Part shown: in pieces, positions 1 through 8,730 of the stretch
Numbering within the stretch: the stretch's first letter is position 1
How the letters are laid out: each line of letters starts with the position of its first letter
Assembly: GCF_019711515.1 (NCBI RefSeq)
Contig: NZ_JAIGNO010000007.1
Location: forward strand, 62,001-126,000
Direction: 5' to 3'
From: Qipengyuania qiaonensis
Lineage (GTDB): Bacteria > Pseudomonadota > Alphaproteobacteria > Sphingomonadales > Sphingomonadaceae
DNA: 64,000 nucleotides
Notes under the pieces: model-generated
What the model was told of the DNA's origin: nothing
Seen by the model: only the letters and a program-made list of their open reading frames with translations
Database searches by the model: none
Made by a program: the position numbers and the translations under genes

Positions 1-40
1 GCCATTTGCAGGGAGAATCCGTATGTGCGCCCCCGTTCGA

Positions 41-70
41 GCCGATCCGGAACGGATTCGGCGCGTTTTT
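41..70 (+). terminator. Rho-independent terminator-like hairpin upstream of rpsU
   Basis: Positions 41-49 pair with 53-62 (one bulged T at 57, loop GAA), giving a nine-pair GC-rich stem. Five T residues follow at 66-70. It probably ends transcription of a gene lying left of the window, or acts as an attenuator ahead of rpsU. The first 40 bases show no supportable gene. Confidence 0.5.
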
Positions 71-94
71 CGTTCTCTTGGCGAAACCGTTTCA

Positions 95-150
95 AGGAGG
101 CAAAACCCGCTGGCGCGGGCTCTGGCCCGCTTAGTGAGGTATTTGAATTT
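95..150 (+). promoter_or_regulatory. Structured rpsU leader with an extra Shine-Dalgarno-like AGGAGG
   Basis: A perfect AGGAGG sits at 95-100, 50 nt before the rpsU start and with no usable start codon next to it. Two hairpins follow that cannot form together: CCCGC 106-110 with GCGGG 115-119, or GCGGGC 115-120 with GCCCGC 125-130. A weaker GAGG at 135-138 lies at the proper distance from the ATG at 151. A switching leader is an inference. Confidence 0.35.
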
Positions 151-357
151 ATGCAGATCATCGTTCGCGATAACAATGTCGACCAGGCTCTCCGCGCGCT
201 CAAGAAGAAGCTGCAGCGCGAAGGCGTGTATCGCGAAATGAAACTGCGCCGCCACTACGAAAAGCCGAGCGAAAAGCGCGCCCGCGAAAAGGCCGCCGCA
301 GTTCGCCGCGCCCGCAAGCTCGAGCGCAAGCGTATGGAGCGTGACGGCATCAAGTAA
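151..357 (+). CDS. rpsU: 30S ribosomal protein S21
   Basis: Small basic ribosomal protein of 68 residues, a component of the 30S subunit that helps mRNA base-pair with 16S rRNA. The N-terminus reads [20 protein letters not shown], and the C-terminal half is dense in Arg, Lys and Ala, as is typical of alphaproteobacterial S21. The frame stays open upstream to position 25, but the family begins at this ATG, so 151 is the start. A hairpin terminator follows at 393, so the gene is probably monocistronic. Confidence 0.95.
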   Translation: MQIIVRDNNVDQALRALKKKLQREGVYREMKLRRHYEKPSEKRAREKAAAVRRARKLERKRMERDGIK

Positions 358-392
358 GTCGCTATTGCGGCTACAACCAAGCTAAGCCATGA

Positions 393-417
393 GGGCGCGG
401 AGCAATCCGCGCCCTTT
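393..417 (+). terminator. Rho-independent terminator after rpsU
   Basis: Perfect nine-pair stem GGGCGCGGA (393-401) with TCCGCGCCC (406-414), loop GCAA, followed by TTT. It separates rpsU from the FKBP gene that starts at 438. Confidence 0.6.
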
Positions 418-437
418 GCGTATCGGAAGAGATTTTA

Positions 438-1007
438 ATGACCGAGATTACCCGCGTTCCTCTCCAGCCCATCAAGAAGGGCTCGCTGATCAAGCTGTGG
501 CTCGGCGTCATCGTGGCCGTGCTCGTCGGTGCGGGCCTCGCCTGGGCGGCCATGCCCAAGGGGCTCGATGTCGACACCGTGACCGCAGGTACCGGCGATT
601 CGCCCAAGCTGGGGGACGTGGTCTTCGTGCAATATGTCGGCAAGCTTGCCGACGGGACCGAATTCGATCGGTCGCAGCCGCTGCCGATCCCGCCGGGACT
701 GTTCCCGGACGGAAATCCGCTGCTGCTCGAAGAAGGCGCGATCATCGATGGCTTCATCGAAGGCTTGCAGCAGATGCAGAAGGGCGGCAGCTATGTCCTG
801 ACCATTCCGGCCGATCAGGCCTATGGCGCCGAACCGCCTCCGGGTTCGCCCATCCCGCCCAATGCCGACCTGGTGTTCGAAGTCGACGTGGTCGATTTCA
901 TGAGCAAGGAAGACTTCCAGCAGCGCGCTGCCGCACTCCAGCAGATGATGGGGCAGCAACAGCAGCAGGGGCAACCCGGCGAAGCAGGTCCACCGCCGGC
1001 CGAATAA
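438..1007 (+). CDS. FKBP-type peptidyl-prolyl cis-trans isomerase, membrane-anchored
   Basis: Protein of 189 residues. Residues 1-17 are a basic cytoplasmic tail and 18-39 a single hydrophobic segment acting as signal anchor, so the catalytic domain faces the periplasm. An FKBP domain follows (about 50-155), with VFVQYVGKLADGTEFDRS, the GFIEGLQQMQKGG stretch and the AYG loop characteristic of the family. It would isomerise Xaa-Pro bonds during folding of envelope proteins. The tail is rich in Gln, Pro and Gly. The next gene begins 19 bp downstream, suggesting cotranscription. Confidence 0.9.
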   Translation: MTEITRVPLQPIKKGSLIKLWLGVIVAVLVGAGLAWAAMPKGLDVDTVTAGTGDSPKLGDVVFVQYVGKLADGTEFDRSQPLPIPPGLFPDGNPLLLEEGAIIDGFIEGLQQMQKGGSYVLTIPADQAYGAEPPPGSPIPPNADLVFEVDVVDFMSKEDFQQRAAALQQMMGQQQQQGQPGEAGPPPAE

Positions 1008-1026
1008 GCGAGTTGGGGAAGGGCGC

Positions 1027-2745
1027 ATGAGCGATACTGCCGACCTTGGCGTGCCTCGCACCCATGCGGACTGGCCGGTCCGCCCGTGGGTGCTGGCCTT
1101 ATTGCTGGGACTTGCGGGCCTGGCGATCGATTTCGTCGCGGATTGGGACGCCAACGACTGGGCACCATGGCGCGCGGCACTGACGACAGCCTTCGCATTC
1201 GGTCCGCTCGCCTTCGCTTTCACACTCGATCGCAATCGCTGGAAGGAGCCGCTCGTCTTCGCGGTCATGGTAGCGCTGGTTATGGCCGGTGTCGCCTGGC
1301 GGGTGGCGCTGGCAAGCGAAACCCATGTCGATGCACCGTTCTGGATGGCTGCGGGGATCGTTGCCATTGCGCTCGCACTCCCGTTGTTCCAAGCGGGTTT
1401 CCATCGCCTGCGTTGGCGGACGCCCTATGACGAGACGCATTTCCACGTCTGGACCGATGCCATCAGCATCGCAGGCGCGATGGCCTTTGTCGGGCTTTCA
1501 TGGTCGCTGCTGTTCCTGCTGTCGCAATTGTTCGTCGCGATAGAGATCAACCTGCTTGAAGAGCTGATCGAAGAAAGCTGGTTCGGCTGGACCTTCTCGG
1601 GCGCGGCCTTCGGCGCGGCTTTGGGCGTGTTGCGCAACCAGCTGAAGGTCATCGGTACGCTGCAGGCGGTGGTGATGCTGGTCTTCTCGATCATCGCCGT
1701 GCCGCTGGCGATCGCGCTGGCGATTTTCCTGCTGGCCGTTGTGGCGAGCGGTATTTCGGTGCTCTGGAATGCCACCGAAAGCCCGACGCCGCTGCTGCTT
1801 TCGGTTGCGGTCGCCAGCTTCGTGCTCGTCAACGCAGTGGTCCGCAACGGCGACGCGGAGGCGAGCGGCAATCACGTACTGCGCTGGGCGGCACTGGCGC
1901 TGGCATTGGCGATCTTCCCGCTGGCATTGCTGGCTGCGATTTCGACCGGGACGCGCATCGCCGAATACGGTCTCAGCCCGGAGCGCATCTGGGGCGTCAT
2001 CGCTGTGGCGGTCGCGGTGGCCTACGGTTTCGCCTACTTCATCGCTCCGATCCGCGGCCGGATGGCCGGCTGGATGGAGCGCGTGCGCACCGCCAATCTG
2101 CATCTCGCGGTCGGCACCTGCGTTCTCGCCTTGGTCCTTGCGCTGCCGCTGTTCGATTTCGGCGCGATCTCGGCGCGCAACCAGATCGCGCGGCTGGAAA
2201 GCGGCAAGGTCGCAGTGGACAAGTTCGATTTCGATGCGCTGCGCTGGGATTTCGGCGATGCGGGGCGCGAAGCACTGGAGAGTCTGGTGAAAGACGCCGA
2301 TGCCCGGATTGCCGGGCCTGCTCGCACGGCACTGATGCAGAAACAGCGCCCGTATCGCTATGCCATGCGGGACGATACCCGCGACGAACGGTTGGCAAAT
2401 CTGCGCATGGAGTTCGAAGACCCCGAGCTGCGCAAGGCCGTTCGCGCCTATGTGCGCGATACGGCATTTCTGTGCAGTAGCGCCTGCGTTGCGCTGGATA
2501 TTGGCCCGGCCGAAGCGCGGCCCGGACGAGAAATAGCCTTCGTATCCGGCAACTTTGTGAGGCGAGAGATCGTCGATCCGCAGAACGTGCCGCCCGAGGG
2601 TGCAGTTCAGGCGGCTTCGGCGATCGAACTCGGGCATGACGACGCCCAACCCGAAGTCACTGCGAAATCGAATGTCGAGATCCGCGAGTGGACCGGTCGT
2701 CGCATATACGTGGACGGCAAACCACTGGGCGAACCGTTCGAATAG
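1027..2745 (+). CDS. DUF4153-like polytopic membrane protein
   Basis: Protein of 572 residues. Residues 20-375 carry about ten hydrophobic segments. The last ~190 residues are soluble and include a segment with two close Cys (LCSSAC). The overall form matches DUF4153-type membrane proteins of sphingomonads, whose function is unknown. The ATG is preceded by GGGGAAGGG at good spacing. It follows the FKBP gene by 19 bp. The DUF assignment is from memory of the family's appearance and is not certain. Confidence 0.65.
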   Translation: MSDTADLGVPRTHADWPVRPWVLALLLGLAGLAIDFVADWDANDWAPWRAALTTAFAFGPLAFAFTLDRNRWKEPLVFAVMVALVMAGVAWRVALASETHVDAPFWMAAGIVAIALALPLFQAGFHRLRWRTPYDETHFHVWTDAISIAGAMAFVGLSWSLLFLLSQLFVAIEINLLEELIEESWFGWTFSGAAFGAALGVLRNQLKVIGTLQAVVMLVFSIIAVPLAIALAIFLLAVVASGISVLWNATESPTPLLLSVAVASFVLVNAVVRNGDAEASGNHVLRWAALALALAIFPLALLAAISTGTRIAEYGLSPERIWGVIAVAVAVAYGFAYFIAPIRGRMAGWMERVRTANLHLAVGTCVLALVLALPLFDFGAISARNQIARLESGKVAVDKFDFDALRWDFGDAGREALESLVKDADARIAGPARTALMQKQRPYRYAMRDDTRDERLANLRMEFEDPELRKAVRAYVRDTAFLCSSACVALDIGPAEARPGREIAFVSGNFVRREIVDPQNVPPEGAVQAASAIELGHDDAQPEVTAKSNVEIREWTGRRIYVDGKPLGEPFE

Positions 2746-2794
2746 CAGCTATCCCCGCTTGAAGCACGCGCGGTGCGCGGCTAACGCGCGAGCC

Positions 2795-3097
2795 ATGTCA
2801 GTTACACGCGAAGAAGTGGCCAAGATCGCCTCGCTCGCCCGCATCAGGATGGGCGAGGAAGAACTCGAACGTATGGTGCCCGAACTCAACGGCATTCTTG
2901 CCTGGGTCGAACAACTCGGCGAAGTCGATTGCTCCGGCGTCGAACCGATGACTGCGGTCATTCCCAACACGCTGCGCCTGCGCGACGACGTGGTCGATGC
3001 CGATCCCAAGACCGGTGGCGGTCGCCGCGACGATGTGCTGGCCAATGCGCCTGCCGCCGAACATGGCTTCTTCGGCGTGCCCAAGGTGATCGAATGA
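2795..3097 (+). CDS. gatC: Aspartyl/glutamyl-tRNA amidotransferase subunit C
   Basis: 100-residue subunit of the GatCAB amidotransferase, which converts Glu-tRNA(Gln) and/or Asp-tRNA(Asn) to the amide forms. GatC wraps around GatA and stabilises it. The N-terminus [19 protein letters not shown] and the PM-x(4)-NTLRLRDD stretch followed by ...[17 protein letters not shown] are diagnostic. The frame is open further upstream, but the family starts at this ATG. gatA follows after a 118-bp spacer that contains a dispersed inverted repeat. Confidence 0.95.
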   Translation: MSVTREEVAKIASLARIRMGEEELERMVPELNGILAWVEQLGEVDCSGVEPMTAVIPNTLRLRDDVVDADPKTGGGRRDDVLANAPAAEHGFFGVPKVIE

Positions 3098-3114
3098 TGC
3101 GGCGCCGTGACTGT

Positions 3115-3188
3115 CCTTCGACAGGCTCAGGACGAGCGGATTTTTGCGCGCTTAACACCATGCCCGCTCAGCCTGAGCCTGTCGAAGG
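3115..3188. repeat. Sphingomonad-type dispersed inverted repeat between gatC and gatA
   Basis: Two 25-base arms at 3115-3139 and 3164-3188 are reverse complements at 23 of 25 positions. They share the core CCTTCGACAGGCTCAGG and are separated by 24 bases that include a T run (3141-3145). This core is familiar as a very frequent intergenic repeat in Sphingomonadales genomes (recalled, not searched). It is transcribed inside the gat operon and would form a long RNA hairpin. Confidence 0.75.
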
Positions 3189-3215
3189 CCCCGCGTTGAC
3201 GGAAGAGACAAAGTA

Positions 3216-4697
3216 ATGACCGAACTGACAAATCTCGGCGTCAAGGCCATCCGCGACGGCGTGGCCGACGGCACCTTCACCGCGCGCGAAGTGGCCGAGG
3301 CGTTCAACGCTGCCGTCGCCGCTGCATCCGAACTCAACGCCTTCATCGTCGCCACGCCCGACCACGCGCTCGCCGCCGCCGATGCGGTCGATGCCAAGCG
3401 CGCGAAGGGCGAGGATCTGGGGAAGATGGGCGGCGTGCCCATCGGGATGAAGGATCTGTTCGCCACCAAGGGCGTGCAGACCACCGCTGCCAGCCACATC
3501 CTCGAAGGGTTCACGCCCGAATATGAAAGCACCGTCTCGCAGAATTTGTGGGATGCGGGTGCGGGCATGCTCGGCAAGCTCAATCTCGATCAGTTCGCAA
3601 TGGGCTCGTCCAACGAGACCAGCTATTTCGGCAATGTCGCTTCGCCATGGAAGAAGGACGGCACCAATGCCGCGATGAGCCCGGGCGGGTCATCCGGCGG
3701 TTCTTCCAGTGCCGTGGCCGCACGTATCGCGCCTGCTGCAACCGGCACCGACACCGGCGGTTCGATCCGCCAGCCCGCCGCCTTCACCGGCATCTGCGGC
3801 ATCAAGCCGACCTATGGCCGCTGTTCGCGCTGGGGCGTCGTCGCCTTCGCCAGCAGCCTCGACCAGGCCGGGCCGATGGCGCGCAGCGTCGAAGACTGCG
3901 CGATCATGCTAGAGGCCATGGCCGGTTTCGATCCGAAGGATGCGACCAGCCTGCAGATGGACGTGCCCGCATGGGAAGCGGGCCTCGATGCCGACCTCAA
4001 GGGCAAGAAGATCGGTATCCCGAAAGAATACCGGATGGACGGCACCGACGAGGAAATCCTCAAGAGCTGGGAGCAGGGCAAGGAATGGCTCCACGATGCG
4101 GGGGCCGAGATCGTCGATGTCAGCCTGCCGCACACCAAATATGCGCTGCCCGCCTATTACATCGTTGCGCCCGCCGAAGCGTCGAGCAATCTCGCGCGCT
4201 ATGACGGCGTGCGCTACGGCCTGCGCGACCTGCCCGACGGGGCGGGCCTGCAGGACATGTATGCCGCGACCCGCGCCGCCGGTTTCGGCGACGAGGTCAA
4301 GCGCCGCATCCTGATCGGTACCTATGTGCTCAGCGCGGGCTTCTACGATGCCTATTACACACAGGCACAGAAGATCCGTACGCTGGTGGCGAAGGACTTC
4401 GCGCAGGCTTTCGGCCAGTGCGACGCGATCCTCGCGCCGACCACGCCGACGGCCAGCTTCCCGCTCGGCTCGCTCAACGAAGACCCGCTGACGATGTATC
4501 TCAACGACGTCTTCGCCGTGCCCGCAAGCCTCGCCGGCCTGCCTGCGATGAGCGTCCCCGCCACGCTCAACGCCGACGGCTTGCCGCTCGGCCTGCAGAT
4601 CGTGGGCAAGCCCTTCGACGAACAGGGCGTGCTCGACACGGGCCTCGCGATCCAGCAGCGCGCCGGGTTCGACGCGAAGCCGGACAAGTGGTGGTAA
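3216..4697 (+). CDS. gatA: Aspartyl/glutamyl-tRNA amidotransferase subunit A
   Basis: Glutaminase subunit of GatCAB: it hydrolyses glutamine and delivers ammonia to GatB. The 493-residue protein is an amidase-signature enzyme. The Ser-cisSer-Lys triad is visible as Lys79 (GMKDLF), Ser159 (PGGSSGGSS) and Ser183 ([11 protein letters not shown]), and SSNETSYFG follows the usual spacing. Length is normal. Its TAA overlaps the ATG of a small gene by one base (taATG), and that gene overlaps gatB, so the three are translationally linked. Confidence 0.97.
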   Translation: MTELTNLGVKAIRDGVADGTFTAREVAEAFNAAVAAASELNAFIVATPDHALAAADAVDAKRAKGEDLGKMGGVPIGMKDLFATKGVQTTAASHILEGFTPEYESTVSQNLWDAGAGMLGKLNLDQFAMGSSNETSYFGNVASPWKKDGTNAAMSPGGSSGGSSSAVAARIAPAATGTDTGGSIRQPAAFTGICGIKPTYGRCSRWGVVAFASSLDQAGPMARSVEDCAIMLEAMAGFDPKDATSLQMDVPAWEAGLDADLKGKKIGIPKEYRMDGTDEEILKSWEQGKEWLHDAGAEIVDVSLPHTKYALPAYYIVAPAEASSNLARYDGVRYGLRDLPDGAGLQDMYAATRAAGFGDEVKRRILIGTYVLSAGFYDAYYTQAQKIRTLVAKDFAQAFGQCDAILAPTTPTASFPLGSLNEDPLTMYLNDVFAVPASLAGLPAMSVPATLNADGLPLGLQIVGKPFDEQGVLDTGLAIQQRAGFDAKPDKWW

Positions 4698-4890
4698 TGC
4701 CCGGGGTCGGAATGCTTCTGGTCATCGTCGGGGCGATATTTCTGACGGGCGCGGTTGCGTTCTACATTTCGCGCAATGTCGAGCACGGCGAGGCGCGGTT
4801 CGGCCCCGGCGGCGAGCAGCTTCCCACGCATCCGCCGGAGCCAGAGAAGAAAGACATGAGCGTGACCGTCACGCGAGAGCGAGAAGATCG

Positions 4891-4894
<4 letters not shown>
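4697..4894 (+). CDS. Small single-pass membrane protein of unknown function between gatA and gatB
   Basis: 65 residues. One strong hydrophobic helix lies at 5-23 ([20 protein letters not shown]), followed by a polar Pro/Glu-rich tail. The start overlaps the gatA stop by one base, and the stop overlaps the gatB start in an ATGA arrangement, so the frame is held tightly inside the operon. No catalytic motif is visible and I do not recognise a family. It may be a lineage-specific accessory protein that only uses the operon for expression. Confidence 0.7.
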
Positions 4895-6387
<1,493 letters not shown>

Positions 6388-6454
6388 GGCCAGATTTCCC
6401 ATCATCATAGTCCGTTAGGAAAATCGAACTAGTGCCGCGGAAGCAGGCCGATCG

Positions 6455-6476
6455 GGCGGGGATGTGTTGCCCCGCC
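6455..6476. terminator. GC-rich hairpin after gatB
   Basis: GGCGGGG (6455-6461) pairs perfectly with CCCCGCC (6470-6476) across an eight-base loop. No T run follows, so termination would be weak or factor-dependent. The rest of the 135-bp gap before the next ATG shows only a GGGGGGG purine stretch that may serve as ribosome binding site. Confidence 0.35.
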
Positions 6477-6522
6477 TGAACAGCCTGTTGCCGCAAACTT
6501 AATTGCACCGGGGGGGCGCAAC

Positions 6523-7371
6523 ATGAAGATTCTTTCCGCGATAATTCCGTGCGCGCTGGTCGTATCCGCGCCGCTTTCAGCCGAGACGCTGTCGAACACC
6601 CATGTTCTGATGCTGCTCGATGCCGGGCTCGGTGAAGAGGCAGTCATCGCCAAGATCGAAACCGAGCAGGGCGAGTACGCGACCGACACATCGACCTTGT
6701 TGCAATTGAGCGCACGCGGCGTACCGAGTTCCGTGATCGCGGCCATGGTCAAGCGGGCATCGATCGTGCCCGAAATGTCCGATAGCGCTGCCGATCCGTT
6801 GGCCCCGCATTTCCCGGGCGTCTATCTGTACGACGACTGGTCGAACGAACCGCGCATGTGGAAGATCGATCCGACCTCCTCATCGCAAACCAAGACTGGC
6901 GGTATATTCGGCTATGCCCTGACCGGGGGGATCGCGAGCGCCAGCGTCAAGGCAGTCATCCCGGGGGAGGAGGCGCGCCATAATGTGCCGAAGTCCACTC
7001 CGGTGTTCTACGTCTATCTGGACAGCGCGACCGGTGGAATGAGTGGGACCTTTTCTACGGGCTTCGGCGCGTCGATCCAGTCGCCGAACGAATTCTCTCT
7101 GGTCGCGCTGAGCCAGAAGAAGGGGCGTCGCGAGGCCCGGATCGGCAGCATGAACATTGCCGGCGCCAAGGCAGGCGTCATGGACAAGGACCAGATTCCC
7201 TTCAGCTATGAGCAAGTGGCGCAGGGCGTTTACAAACTGACGCCTGAAGCTCCGCTGGAAAAGGGACAGTACGGCTTCATTTTCGCTGTCGGCGGAGGTG
7301 CCGGCCCGGGCCTGGTTGGAAGTGCGGGCACCGCCGGGGCGCGCGTATTCGCCTTCGGTGTGGGCGACTAG
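6523..7371 (+). CDS. Exported protein of unknown function
   Basis: 282 residues with a signal peptide (MKILSAIIPCALVVSAPLSA, cleavage near residue 20). Residues 25-75 form a helical motif, LMLLDAGLGEEAVIAKIE ... LLQLSARGVPSSVIAAMV, recalled from other secreted hypothetical proteins where a short repeat describes movement through L-D-A-G. The remainder is beta-rich and ends with a glycine-rich GFIFAVGGGAGPG stretch. No enzyme motif seen. Monocistronic, convergent with the next gene. Confidence 0.7.
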   Translation: MKILSAIIPCALVVSAPLSAETLSNTHVLMLLDAGLGEEAVIAKIETEQGEYATDTSTLLQLSARGVPSSVIAAMVKRASIVPEMSDSAADPLAPHFPGVYLYDDWSNEPRMWKIDPTSSSQTKTGGIFGYALTGGIASASVKAVIPGEEARHNVPKSTPVFYVYLDSATGGMSGTFSTGFGASIQSPNEFSLVALSQKKGRREARIGSMNIAGAKAGVMDKDQIPFSYEQVAQGVYKLTPEAPLEKGQYGFIFAVGGGAGPGLVGSAGTAGARVFAFGVGD

Positions 7372-7386
7372 ACTCTATCGAAGCAT

Positions 7387-7416
7387 GCCGGTGACAGGGC
7401 GCTGCCCGTTACCGGC
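7387..7416. terminator. Hairpin between convergent genes at 7.4 kb
   Basis: Nine pairs join 7387-7395 with 7408-7416 (one G-T pair), closing on an inner GGGC/GCCC helix. It spans the stop codon of the minus-strand gene. No T run is present on either side, so assignment as a shared terminator is tentative. Confidence 0.3.
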
Positions 7417-8197
7417 ACTTGGGATGCTGTCCGATATCGCGCAGATCGTAGAAATGACCATCTGCAATGGTCACCTGAACGCATTGGCGCGATTCCGGAC
7501 GCCACTGGATCAAGTAGCGCGTGTTGCCGCTGGCGAAGTTATCGACCTGGCGGAAACCTCGCCGTTCCAGTTGCGACATACCGCCGGCGGCACGAGCGTC
7601 GGTCAGATCCTTGTAAACGGCGGCGCGATCGTACCCGCCATGGCCGTGGTGATGCGACAGGTTGGCATTGCGTTGTCGGACGCCTGCCGAATAGCCGCTC
7701 GAATAGGCATCCGACCGATCGTAATTATGATAGGCCGCGCTGTGCAGGCCGTCGGTAAAGCCGCGGTCGTAATACTGTTCGTCGTCCCTGCTGGAATAAT
7801 GGTTGCCGTCATCGTGATGGTTCGACTTGTGGCTTAGCAGCGCGCCGAGAATGGCAGCTCCTGCAACGACGCCCACTGCGGCTGCCGTATTTCCACCCTT
7901 GTGATGCCCGCAATCCTGGTCCGAGGCATCGTTGATGGTCATTACCCGGCCATCGTAGACTTCGACCTGCACGCAGTCGTCGTCGCCTTCGTCCCACCAA
8001 TAGCTGTAGACATAGCCCATCGAATTCTTGTTGGTGGACACATGGGCGAAGCCGCGCTGTTGTAGCTGGTATTCCGCATCGCTTCCTAGCGAGCCGTTGA
8101 TATCCGTAAGCTGGCTGGCACTTTCCGCGAGCGCCGGCGGGATTGTCAGCGCGATCGCGGCACTCGTCGCAAAGATCTTCGAAAATAGTCCGGTCAT
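7409..8197 (-). CDS. Exported protein with two copies of a PepSY-like module and a His-rich middle
   Basis: 262 residues. The ATG at 8197 has an AGGGGA ribosome site and gives a clean signal peptide (MTGLFSKIFATSAAIALTIPPALA). Two related segments flank the protein: residues ~48-92 (RGFAHVSTNKNSMGYVYSYW ... CVQVEVYDGRVMTI) and ~218-258 (RGFRQVDNF ... YLIQWRPESRQCVQVTIADG). Between them lie a short hydrophobic helix (AAAVGVVAGAAILGALL, ~103-119) and a stretch dense in His, Asp, Tyr and Ser that could bind metal. Longer upstream starts lose the signal peptide. Function unknown. Confidence 0.7.
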   Translation of the reverse strand: MTGLFSKIFATSAAIALTIPPALAESASQLTDINGSLGSDAEYQLQQRGFAHVSTNKNSMGYVYSYWWDEGDDDCVQVEVYDGRVMTINDASDQDCGHHKGGNTAAAVGVVAGAAILGALLSHKSNHHDDGNHYSSRDDEQYYDRGFTDGLHSAAYHNYDRSDAYSSGYSAGVRQRNANLSHHHGHGGYDRAAVYKDLTDARAAGGMSQLERRGFRQVDNFASGNTRYLIQWRPESRQCVQVTIADGHFYDLRDIGQHPKCR

Positions 8198-8335
8198 GGC
8201 AAAGTCCCCTGTCTGCAAAAGATAAAGACAGCGCACCGTCGCTGCGGTGCGACTCGACCCGGCAAGACGGAATTGAACCATCGAACGGGATGAGCGGCAA
8301 GTAGGGCGAACCCGAAGGTCCGAAACCGGGCATAG

Positions 8336-8365
8336 AAAAAGGCGCCGGGAACTCCTCCCGACGCC
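8336..8365 (-). terminator. Rho-independent terminator for the 8.4-kb small gene
   Basis: On the minus strand a ten-pair stem (8356-8365 with 8341-8350, one G-T pair, five-base loop) is followed by five U residues from 8340-8336. It lies 24 bp after the stop of the gene at 8389-8691. Confidence 0.75.
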
Positions 8366-8388
8366 TTCGTCTGTCTATCGATCTTCGA

Positions 8389-8691
8389 TCAGCCCTGGAT
8401 CTGGCCCGTAAGTGGCATGTCGCCGAAAGCGCCGGCGTTGACGGTGCCCGTCAGCTGACCGCCATCGACCGTCGCGGTGCAGTTGAGCGTCATCGGCATC
8501 GGAACCGTCATGTCCATCGCCCAGGTCAGCGTATTGCCGTCGATCTTGCCGTCCTTGACGTCCATCGAGCCCATGCCGCCGGCCATCGAGCCCGTGAAGC
8601 TGCCATCGTCGCCGGGGACGACGGTGAAAGTGCCCTTCTGGTCGCCCATCGGGCTTTTGACGACGGTGTCATAAGTACCTGCTACGGACAT
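8389..8691 (-). CDS. Small beta-rich cytoplasmic protein of unknown function
   Basis: 100 residues starting MSVAGTYDTVVKSPMGDQKG, with GAGAGGA-like ribosome site GAGAGGA eight bases upstream. Alternating Gly/Asp/Thr pattern (VPGDDGSFTGSM ... MDVKDGKIDGNTLTW) suggests a small beta-barrel or lipocalin-like sheet. No signal peptide. It is followed by a strong terminator and lies 39 bp after the M16 peptidase gene, so it could be read from the same transcript. I recall similar small proteins in sphingomonads, but no function. Confidence 0.65.
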   Translation of the reverse strand: MSVAGTYDTVVKSPMGDQKGTFTVVPGDDGSFTGSMAGGMGSMDVKDGKIDGNTLTWAMDMTVPMPMTLNCTATVDGGQLTGTVNAGAFGDMPLTGQIQG

Positions 8692-8730
8692 GGGTATTCC
8701 TCTCTTCGGTTTGAGATTTGAAGTGGCGGT

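Noticed and set aside
25-150. A 42-residue N-terminal extension of ribosomal protein S21
   Set aside because: S21 always begins at the [12 protein letters not shown] residues; the upstream frame is open by composition and lacks a ribosome site.
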